Origin: RGIG3102 sp964369915 | GTDB lineage: Bacteria > Bacillota > Clostridia > Oscillospirales > Ruminococcaceae | NCBI GenBank assembly: GCA_964369915.1 | Contig: CAYJGG010000089.1 | Coordinates: 1-5,641, forward strand | Length of the DNA: 5,641 nt | Direction: 5' to 3' | In this document: positions 1 to 5,641 of the stretch, piece by piece | How positions within the stretch are numbered: the first letter of the stretch is position 1 | How the letters are laid out: each line of letters starts with the position of its first letter | Made by a program: the position numbers and the translations under genes | Notes under the pieces: generated by a model | The model's database searches: none | What the model was told of the DNA's origin: nothing | Seen by the model: the letters and a program-made list of their open reading frames with translations, nothing else

Positions 1-1
1 A

Positions 2-745
2 GCAGAACATATTTTAGGAACAACTAGCCTTGGGCGTGATGTTTTTGCACAAACAATATACGGTGGTAGACAATCAATATTAGTGGGGCTATTAGCAGCG
101 ACTATAACAACTACGCTTGGTATGTTAGTTGGTATTAGTGCCGGATATTTAGGTGGTATGTTTGATAGTATTGTTAGTACTTTAACTAATATAATGATGG
201 TTATCCCAACAATTGTTTTACTTCTTATTATAGCTTCAATGATGGATGGTGTTTCACCGCTTCTTATAAGTATAATAATAGGTTTAACATCTTGGCCTTG
301 GAACTCAAGAGTTTTAAGGGCACAAACAATGAGTATTAGAAATCGCGATTTTGTCCGCTCAGCTGAAACTTTAGGAGAAAGTAAATTTAGAATTTTATTC
401 TTTGAAATAATGCCTAATATGCTTTCAATTATATCATCTGCTTTTGTTGGAACATTAATCTATTCAATAATGGCACATGCAACTTTAGAGTTTATTGGAT
501 TTGGTAATCCAGATTCAGTTACACTTGGAACAATTCTTTTTAATGCACAAAATTCAGGTGCATTTAGAAGCGGATACTTCTTTGAAGTGTCAGGCGCTAT
601 CGGGCTTTTAGTTATGATAGGGATGGGACTTACACTTATAAATTTTGCAATTGATGAAATTTCAAATCCAAAATTAAAAGCGCAAAGAATAATGAAGAAC
701 TATTACAAAGCTAGAAAAGCTGAATTAAAACGCATTGAAAAATAA
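2..745 (+). CDS. Opp/Dpp-type ABC transporter permease (DppC/OppC family), 5' partial
   Basis: Inner-membrane permease subunit of an oligopeptide/dipeptide-superfamily importer. The reading frame is open from base 2, so the real start lies upstream. A GTG at 83 is internal, because the 27 codons before it encode the conserved family segment LGTTSLGRDVFAQTIYGG. Of a usual 280-300 residues, 247 are visible; the cytoplasmic N-terminus and first membrane helix are missing. Hydrophobic segments lie at about fragment residues 28-50, 64-81, 86-102, 144-166 and 198-220. The EAA loop that docks onto the ATPases is at bases 317-418 (R..T...RNRDFVRSAETLG, ending in MPN). The C-terminal part (LINFAIDEISNPKL) and the AQNSGA stretch resemble, from memory, the permeases of this family found beside glycoside hydrolases. 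The gene ends 37 nt before the first ATPase gene and is surely co-transcribed with it. The family call is firm; the sugar substrate is inferred from context. Confidence 0.93.
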   Translation, partial: AEHILGTTSLGRDVFAQTIYGGRQSILVGLLAATITTTLGMLVGISAGYLGGMFDSIVSTLTNIMMVIPTIVLLLIIASMMDGVSPLLISIIIGLTSWPWNSRVLRAQTMSIRNRDFVRSAETLGESKFRILFFEIMPNMLSIISSAFVGTLIYSIMAHATLEFIGFGNPDSVTLGTILFNAQNSGAFRSGYFFEVSGAIGLLVMIGMGLTLINFAIDEISNPKLKAQRIMKNYYKARKAELKRIEK

Positions 746-763
746 TTTTAGCTAAAAAATATA

Positions 764-770
764 AAAGGAG
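764..770 (+). promoter_or_regulatory. Ribosome binding site with long spacing, for the ATPase gene at 783
   Basis: The sequence AAAGGAG ends 12 nt before the ATG at 783, longer than the usual 5-9 nt. Another ATG at 774 is only 3 nt from the site and opens a two-codon frame (ATG ATA TAA) that stops exactly before the ATG at 783. The protein starting at 783 has the normal N-terminus of the family (IEVKNL), so 783 is the true start. Confidence 0.7.
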
Positions 771-782
771 TAAATGATATAA

Positions 783-1772
783 ATGAAAACTGTTATTGAA
801 GTGAAAAATCTTTGCGTTGATTATATTACAGGTGATGGCTCTTATGTAAGAGCTGTTGATAATGTTAGTTTTAAAATAGGGGAAGGGCAAAGTTTAGGTC
901 TTGCTGGAGAATCTGGCTGTGGAAAATCAACAATTGCATATTCTCTTATGCGTCTTCACAGACCTCCTGCGATAATTTCAAATGGAGAAATACTATTTAA
1001 TGGCGAAGATATATTAAAATATAATGATAAAAAACTACAAAACTTTAGATGGAAAGATACAAGCATGGTTTTCCAATCTGCAATGAACTGTTTAAACCCA
1101 GTTGCAACAATGGAAACTCAGTTTTATGAAATATATAAATACCATGGTATAACTAAAAATAAAGCTGAAGCTAGAAAAAAAGCTGAAGAATTATTAGCTT
1201 TAGTTGGAATACCAAAAGAAAGATTAAAAGATTATCCACATCAATTTTCAGGCGGTATGCGCCAAAGAGCAGTTATTGCTATGGCACTAGCATTAAACCC
1301 AAAACTACTGATTTTAGATGAACCTACTACAGCACTAGACACAGTTGTTCAAAGGGATATATTAAAAAGAATATACGAATTAAAAGCACAATTCGGCTTT
1401 TCAATTTTATTTATTACGCATGATATTAGTTTGATGATGGAATTTTGCGATGAAGTTGCTATTATGTATGCAGGGAAAATAGTTGAAAAAGCAAAAACAC
1501 AAAAAATTCTTCATACTCCAAGCCATCCATACACATTCGGGCTTAAAAACTCATTCCCATCACTAAAAGGCGAAATTGAATATATGGAAGGTATTGAAGG
1601 CTCTCCATTGGATTTAAAAAATATTCCTGATGGATGTAGATTTGAAGAAAGATGCTTTAACAGATGTGATGAATGTAAAACAACTGAGCCTACTAGAACA
1701 CAAGTGGACACAGATTTCTTTTATTGTCACAAACCTTTATTTGTAGAAAATAGTGAGGTAAGTAATGGATAA
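783..1772 (+). CDS. Opp/Dpp-type ABC transporter ATP-binding protein (DppD/OppD family)
   Basis: Cytoplasmic ATPase that would pair with the following gene product to power the importer. It has 329 residues, a normal length for the family. Walker A is GESGCGKST (42-50, K48), the Q-loop glutamine is Q98, the signature is FSGGMRQR (155-162), Walker B is LLILDE (175-180, catalytic E180) and the switch histidine is H213, so all catalytic parts are intact. The FSGGM signature is typical of the D-type subunit. The C-terminal oligopeptide-transporter extension begins near HPYTFGL (248-254) and carries cysteines 285, 291, 295, 298 and 315. Four of these (285, 291, 298, 315) match the spacing of the partner ATPase and of the [4Fe-4S]-binding motif seen in mycobacterial Opp/Dpp structures; C295 is extra. 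The 3' end overlaps the next start by 8 nt, which suggests translational coupling and paired synthesis of the two ATPases. Confidence 0.96.
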   Translation: MKTVIEVKNLCVDYITGDGSYVRAVDNVSFKIGEGQSLGLAGESGCGKSTIAYSLMRLHRPPAIISNGEILFNGEDILKYNDKKLQNFRWKDTSMVFQSAMNCLNPVATMETQFYEIYKYHGITKNKAEARKKAEELLALVGIPKERLKDYPHQFSGGMRQRAVIAMALALNPKLLILDEPTTALDTVVQRDILKRIYELKAQFGFSILFITHDISLMMEFCDEVAIMYAGKIVEKAKTQKILHTPSHPYTFGLKNSFPSLKGEIEYMEGIEGSPLDLKNIPDGCRFEERCFNRCDECKTTEPTRTQVDTDFFYCHKPLFVENSEVSNG

Positions 1773-2760
1773 CACAAACAAACAAGTAATATTTAAAGTT
1801 GAAAATTTAACAATGGATTTTGATGTTAGTGGAAAAAGCTTGTTTTCAAAATCTAATAAACTACGTGCTTTAAATGATATATCTTTTGATTTATATGCAG
1901 GCGAGGCGCTAGCAGTTGTTGGTGAATCTGGCTGTGGTAAATCAACTTTATGTAGAATAGCTATGAGATTTCATAATCCATCTAGTGGACATATGTATTA
2001 TAATGATGAAGATGTTCATGCATTAAAAGGCGATAATCTTAAAAATTACAGACAAAAAGCTCAGATGATTTTCCAAGATCCATTCTCAGCTTTAAACCCA
2101 CTACATAGTATATACTATCATTTAGAGCGACCTGTACATCTTTATCATAAAAGCACACCAGAAGTTATGAAAACAAGGATAGACACAGCTCTTGAAATGG
2201 TTGGGCTAACTCCACCAGAAGAACAAGGTAAAAAATATCCTCACCAATTATCAGGGGGACAAAAACAAAGAGCTTATATAGCTAGAGTTTTAGCAGCTGG
2301 TGCAGAAGTTATTTTTGCGGATGAGCCTACTTCAATGCTAGACGTTTCTATTCGTTTAGGTGTATTAAATTTAATGAATGATTTAAAAAGAGAGCACAAA
2401 AAATCATTTATTTATATAACTCATGATATTGCAACTGCAAGATATTTTGCAGATAGAATTATTGTTTTATATGCAGGGCATATAGTTGAGCAAGGTGATG
2501 TAAATAAAGTTATAATAAATCCAAAACATCCGTATACTCAGCTATTAGTTGCAGCAGCTCCGGATCCTGAAAGAGAAGGCGAAGTGACTCTTCCTGTAAA
2601 ATCAAGCGAAGAAACAGAAATTAGCATGTGGACTCCTGAAAGTAAAGGTTGTCCTTTTAAACATAGATGTCTATATGCACTTGATATCTGCCATACTGAA
2701 ATGCCAAAGGAAACTATGGTAGACGAAGGACAATTTATTAAATGCCATAATCCACAATAA
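1765..2760 (+). CDS. Opp/Dpp-type ABC transporter ATP-binding protein (DppF/OppF family)
   Basis: Second cytoplasmic ATPase of the importer, 331 residues, the usual family length. Motifs are Walker A GESGCGKST (53-61, K59), Q-loop Q104 in MIFQDPFSALNP, signature LSGGQKQR (162-169), Walker B VIFADE (182-187, E187) and switch histidine H220. The canonical LSGGQ and the QDPFSALNP segment are typical of the F-type subunit, complementing the D-type protein upstream. The C-terminal extension starts near HPYTQLL (255-261) and has four cysteines (296, 302, 309, 327) in the C-X5-C-X6-C-Xn-C pattern of the Opp/Dpp iron-sulfur motif. The ATG at 1765 lies inside the end of the previous gene, with GAGG at 1755-1758 (6-nt spacing) as ribosome site. 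A small insertion (residues 21-30) after the first strand is common in this subfamily. The next gene begins 18 nt later. Confidence 0.96.
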   Translation: MDNTNKQVIFKVENLTMDFDVSGKSLFSKSNKLRALNDISFDLYAGEALAVVGESGCGKSTLCRIAMRFHNPSSGHMYYNDEDVHALKGDNLKNYRQKAQMIFQDPFSALNPLHSIYYHLERPVHLYHKSTPEVMKTRIDTALEMVGLTPPEEQGKKYPHQLSGGQKQRAYIARVLAAGAEVIFADEPTSMLDVSIRLGVLNLMNDLKREHKKSFIYITHDIATARYFADRIIVLYAGHIVEQGDVNKVIINPKHPYTQLLVAAAPDPEREGEVTLPVKSSEETEISMWTPESKGCPFKHRCLYALDICHTEMPKETMVDEGQFIKCHNPQ

Positions 2761-2778
2761 AGTATATGGAGGAATAGA

Positions 2779-5484
2779 ATGTACACATTAGACTATAAAA
2801 AATATGCAAAAAAAATAAGAGAGGCAGCGGCAGAGTCTGTTGTTCTTTTAAAAAATGAAAATAATACTCTTCCTATTAAAAAGGAAGAAAAAATTGCGAT
2901 ATTTGGTAGAGCTCAAATAGACACATATTACTGTGGTACAGGCTCAGGCGGAATGGTTAATATTCCATACCTTGTGAATATAGTGGATGGGCTAAAACAA
3001 AAAAGAGAAATTAATAAAGAGATCTACTCTTTATATGAAAAATTCGTAGAAGAAAATCCGTTTGATAAGGGTGCTGGCTGGGCAATGGAGCCATTTTCAC
3101 AGGTTGATTTAAAATTAGAAAATGATATAATTGAAAATGCAAGTAAAAAAAGTGATGTGGCAGTTTTTGTTATAGCTCGCTCGGCTGGAGAAGACAAAGA
3201 TTGTTTAGCCGAGGGTGGTAGCTATTATCTAAACGAAACTGAAAAAGATAATTTAAAATTAGTAACTAAACATTTTAAAAGAGTTGTAGTAGTTTTAAAT
3301 ATCGGTGGAGTTATGGATTTAGAGTTTATTAATAGCTGCAATCCATCTGCTATATTAATAGCTTGGCATGGAGGCATTGAAAGTGGTAATGGTTATGCAG
3401 ATGTTTTATGTGGCGATGTTAATCCATCTGGGGCTTTGCCTGATACAATTGCTTATAAATTAGAAGATTATCCTTCAACCGAAACTTTTGGCTCTGAAAC
3501 TGAAAATGTATATAAAGAAGATATATTTGTTGGCTATCGTTATTTTGAAACTTTTGCAAAAGAAAAAGTTTTATATCCGTTTGGATATGGGCTATCTTAC
3601 ACAGATTTTATAATCGAAAAAGTAAATTTAAAAGAAAATGCTAATAATGTTGAAATAAAAGTTACAGTTAAAAACGCTGGTAAAATGAGTGGTAAAAAGG
3701 CAGTTCAAATTTATGTAACTGCCCCAATAGTAAAACTTGCAAAACCAAAAATAGTTTTAGCTGGATTTAGTAAAACAAAGATTTTAAAAGAAAATGAAAG
3801 CGAAACTTTAACTATAATTGTTAATAAAAAAGATTATGCATCTTTTGATGATGATTTATCAGCTTTCATTTTAGAAAAAGGTAGCTATATTTTTTCAGCT
3901 GGTTTTAATAGCAGAGATTTAGAAATAATATCAAAAATTAATTTAGAAAATGAAATTATAGTTGAGCAATGTACTCCTGCACTTATGCCGATAGTAGAAT
4001 TTAGTAAAATGAGTGTAGTTTTAGAAAATGATGAATATAAGCTAGTTTATGATAAAGCGAAAACTCGTCCATATAATATATCAAAAAGAATTCAAAATGA
4101 AATGGGTAGTTATGGCGAGAAAACTAATAACGGCTACACATTCCAAGATGTAAAAGAAGGGAAAATAACAGCGCTAGAACTTGCAAACGATTTATCATCA
4201 CTTGATTTAATTCATCTATCAAGAGGGGAAGGTATGTGTTCGCCTAAAGTTACATCTGGAACGGCAGGGTGTTTTGGTGGAGTTACAGATAGCTTATTGA
4301 ATGGTAGAAAAATTCCTATAGCATGCTGTGCAGATGGCCCGTCTGGAATTCGTATGGATAGTGGAACAATGGCAATTAGTATTCCAAATGCAACGGCTAT
4401 TGCATCAAGTTTTAATTTAGATTTAGTCAAAGAAATTTTTGATTTTTTATCTGTTGAGATGATATATCATAAAGTTGATACGCTACTTGGACCTGGTATG
4501 AATATTCATAGAAATCCACTTTGTGGAAGAAATTTTGAATATTATTCAGAAGATCCATTTTTAACAGGTAAAATGGCAGTGGCTCAAATTCAAACAATGA
4601 ATAAATATAATATCACTGGCACAATAAAGCATTTTATTGCTAATAATCAAGAAAAAGCAAGAAAACAAGTAAATTCAATTATAAGTGCAAGAGCAATAAG
4701 AGAAATTTATCTAAAAGGATTTGAAATGGCTGTAAGAGAAGGCGACGCCTATTCAATTATGACAGCTTATAATCCTGTTAATGGTATTCAAGCGGCATCG
4801 AACTATGATTTAAATACAACGATTTTAAGAAAAGATTGGGGCTTTAAAGGAGTGGTAATGACCGATTGGTGGGCTACTATGAATAAAGAAGGCACTAAAA
4901 GTAGTGAAAAACATACCGCTGATATGATTATTTCTCAAAATGATGTTTATATGGTTAATGCTAATGCATTTGAAAATAGCGCTAATGATGATAGTGAAAT
5001 AGAATATGAAAAAGGAAATTTAACTAGATACCCATTAGTTAGAAATGCAAAAAATATTATTAATACTCTACTAAAATTTAACTGCTCAAAAGAAGAAGTG
5101 AAAGTTGAAATTGAAAATGTTCCTGAAAATAAACTTACTAATATAGTAGATTTAGGGCAATACAATTTAGATAATCAAGCTGTTATCGACCACACTTTAT
5201 TAGACACCTCAAAAGGCAGTAGTAATAATTTTGTATTGAATTTAAAAGAAAAAGCAATGTATAAATTAGAATTTAGTATGAAAGCAAATGCAGTTCCTTT
5301 AGCGCAGCTTCCAATGAGTATTAAAGTTAATGGTGCACTAGAAAAAACAATTTCATTAAAAGGCGGCACTAGTGGTGTTTATGATTGCACTTTGCATTTA
5401 TTTACAGCGATAACTGCCTATGTTGAATTGTTTTTTGGTGAAAGTGGACTTGAAATAGATTCAATAACTATTAAAAAAGTATAG
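2779..5484 (+). CDS. Glycoside hydrolase family 3 beta-glycosidase with reversed domain order
   Basis: Probable intracellular beta-glucosidase or related exo-beta-glycosidase of 901 residues that removes the terminal sugar from beta-linked glycosides. The domain order is reversed compared with most GH3 enzymes. First comes the alpha/beta sandwich (about 15-275; VVLLKNENNTLP at 21-32, NPSGALPDTIA at 215-225, YPFGYGLSYT at 266-275). Next is a fibronectin-III-like domain (about 280-390), a linker, and then the (beta/alpha)8 barrel (about 465-765; DGPSGIR 519-525, GRNFEYYSEDP 583-593, KHFIANNQE 617-625). The nucleophile is D696 in VVMTDWW. The acid/base candidate is E138 (SAGEDKD), assigned by family position. 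A beta-rich tail follows (about 785-901). There is no signal peptide, so it acts in the cytoplasm on imported substrate. GGAGG at 2768-2772, 6 nt before the ATG, supports the start. The reversed layout is known from Ruminococcus albus and Butyrivibrio beta-glucosidases. The exact sugar specificity cannot be read from the sequence. Confidence 0.95.
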   Translation: MYTLDYKKYAKKIREAAAESVVLLKNENNTLPIKKEEKIAIFGRAQIDTYYCGTGSGGMVNIPYLVNIVDGLKQKREINKEIYSLYEKFVEENPFDKGAGWAMEPFSQVDLKLENDIIENASKKSDVAVFVIARSAGEDKDCLAEGGSYYLNETEKDNLKLVTKHFKRVVVVLNIGGVMDLEFINSCNPSAILIAWHGGIESGNGYADVLCGDVNPSGALPDTIAYKLEDYPSTETFGSETENVYKEDIFVGYRYFETFAKEKVLYPFGYGLSYTDFIIEKVNLKENANNVEIKVTVKNAGKMSGKKAVQIYVTAPIVKLAKPKIVLAGFSKTKILKENESETLTIIVNKKDYASFDDDLSAFILEKGSYIFSAGFNSRDLEIISKINLENEIIVEQCTPALMPIVEFSKMSVVLENDEYKLVYDKAKTRPYNISKRIQNEMGSYGEKTNNGYTFQDVKEGKITALELANDLSSLDLIHLSRGEGMCSPKVTSGTAGCFGGVTDSLLNGRKIPIACCADGPSGIRMDSGTMAISIPNATAIASSFNLDLVKEIFDFLSVEMIYHKVDTLLGPGMNIHRNPLCGRNFEYYSEDPFLTGKMAVAQIQTMNKYNITGTIKHFIANNQEKARKQVNSIISARAIREIYLKGFEMAVREGDAYSIMTAYNPVNGIQAASNYDLNTTILRKDWGFKGVVMTDWWATMNKEGTKSSEKHTADMIISQNDVYMVNANAFENSANDDSEIEYEKGNLTRYPLVRNAKNIINTLLKFNCSKEEVKVEIENVPENKLTNIVDLGQYNLDNQAVIDHTLLDTSKGSSNNFVLNLKEKAMYKLEFSMKANAVPLAQLPMSIKVNGALEKTISLKGGTSGVYDCTLHLFTAITAYVELFFGESGLEIDSITIKKV

Positions 5485-5487
5485 TAA

Positions 5488-5522
5488 ATAAGCTGTAATT
5501 TTCATTATAAATTACAGCTTAT
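5488..5522 (+). terminator. Perfect 14-bp hairpin after the GH3 gene (possible terminator or mRNA 3'-end stabiliser)
   Basis: The arms ATAAGCTGTAATTT (5488-5501) and its exact reverse complement (5509-5522) enclose a 7-nt loop. The stem has only three G-C pairs. It starts 3 nt after the GH3 stop codon. On the + strand no run of T follows (the next bases are AAAAATGATAAAATG), so it is not a classic intrinsic terminator. It may be a weak terminator, an attenuating or RNA-stabilising intercistronic hairpin, or an end signal used together with other factors. On the - strand the nearest T-run (complement of 5473-5478) is about 9 nt beyond the stem, also not classic. Confidence 0.5.
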
Positions 5523-5536
5523 AAAAATGATAAAAT

Positions 5537-5543
5537 GAAAGGG
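5537..5543 (+). promoter_or_regulatory. Probable ribosome binding site for the gene at 5551
   Basis: GAAAGGG lies 7 nt before the ATG at 5551. It is a weaker match to the Shine-Dalgarno consensus than the sites of the upstream genes, but the spacing is good and it supports 5551 as the start of the truncated last gene. Confidence 0.5.
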
Positions 5544-5550
5544 TTATAAT

Positions 5551-5641
5551 ATGCAAACTAAAGGCAGTTTTACAATAATTGATGGGATAGAATACTATAA
5601 AATTAGTAATAGCGAAAAACTATCTCCGTTTTTTATTCAAG
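5551..5641 (+). CDS. N-terminus of an unidentified protein, 3' partial
   Basis: An open frame begins at ATG 5551 and runs off the window after 30 codons (MQTKGSFTIIDGIEYYKI, then SNSEKLSPFFIQ). It has a plausible ribosome site, is on the same strand as the cluster and starts 66 nt after the GH3 stop, beyond the hairpin. The short sequence has no signal peptide and no diagnostic motif. The pattern 'G.F.IIDG.EYY.I.....L.PFF' reminds me of the start of long (about 1,000 residues or more) clostridial proteins sometimes annotated as cellobiose-phosphorylase-like or glycoside-hydrolase-like. That is memory-based and weak, though it would suit a gene next to a beta-glycosidase. Reality as a gene is likely; function is unassigned. 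Confidence 0.65.
   Translation, partial: MQTKGSFTIIDGIEYYKISNSEKLSPFFIQ

Noticed and set aside
83..745. Permease gene starting at the GTG at 83.
   Set aside because: The frame continues upstream to base 2 with conserved family sequence (LGTTSLGRDVF), so 83 is internal and the gene is cut by the window edge.
1511..1711. Open frame of 66 codons on the - strand.
   Set aside because: It lies wholly within the ATPase gene, has no recognisable protein pattern and no ribosome site, and is a shadow of the coding strand. The same applies to the - strand frames at 2538-2786, 4212-4430, 4947-5165 and 5175-5369.
5528..5536. TGATAAAAT, resembling an extended -10 promoter element after the hairpin.
   Set aside because: The predicted start (about 5543) would fall at the end of the ribosome site, leaving a leader too short to use it, and there is no -35 partner.
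5544..5550. TTATAAT, a perfect -10-like box just before the ATG at 5551.
   Set aside because: Transcription from it would start inside the coding region and exclude the ribosome site, and no matching -35 box is seen at the right distance. Such strings are common in AT-rich DNA.
1..5641. Possible use of a mollicute-type code (TGA as tryptophan), prompted by the low GC and the absence of TGA stops.
   Set aside because: Every tryptophan in the permease, both ATPases and the GH3 protein is TGG, and no in-frame TGA is present. TAA/TAG stops alone prove nothing with four genes.
1..5641. CRISPR array, transposase, insertion-sequence ends, tRNA or rRNA genes, riboswitch.
   Set aside because: Read through on both strands, nothing supports any of these; coding genes fill nearly the whole window and the longest non-coding stretch is 66 nt.

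Overview
The window is a compact, AT-rich, single-strand gene cluster. Strong Shine-Dalgarno sites, short or overlapping intergenic gaps, AGA-rich arginine usage and TAA/TAG stops all fit a low-GC Bacillota (Firmicutes), probably an anaerobic, gut- or rumen-type fermenter of the Clostridia or an uncultured Bacilli lineage. This lineage call is inferred from composition and protein style; there is no rRNA or other marker gene. All tryptophans in the four main genes are TGG and no TGA occurs in frame, so the standard bacterial code reads everything cleanly.

Layout: (1) 2-745, the 3' part of a DppC/OppC-type ABC permease whose start lies before the window; (2) 783-1772, a DppD/OppD-type ATPase; (3) 1765-2760, a DppF/OppF-type ATPase that overlaps the previous gene by 8 nt; (4) 2779-5484, a 901-aa cytoplasmic glycoside hydrolase family 3 enzyme with the reversed (C-domain first) architecture; (5) a perfect 14-bp inverted repeat at 5488-5522; (6) the first 30 codons of another gene on the same strand, from 5551 to the window edge. 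Gaps are 37, -8, 18 and 66 nt, so genes 1-4 almost certainly share a transcript. No promoter is visible; it should lie upstream, where the partner permease and the solute-binding protein are also expected.

Reading of the locus: the transporter belongs to the oligopeptide/dipeptide (Opp/Dpp) superfamily, but its linkage to an intracellular GH3 beta-glycosidase suggests that it imports a beta-linked oligosaccharide or glycoside (cello-oligosaccharide, beta-glucoside or xyloside type), which the GH3 enzyme then hydrolyses in the cytoplasm. The substrate is inferred from context, not read from the sequence. I see no wholly new system here. The points worth checking are the substrate of the transporter, the C-terminal beta-rich module of the GH3 protein, the U-tract-less hairpin, and the identity of the truncated downstream gene.
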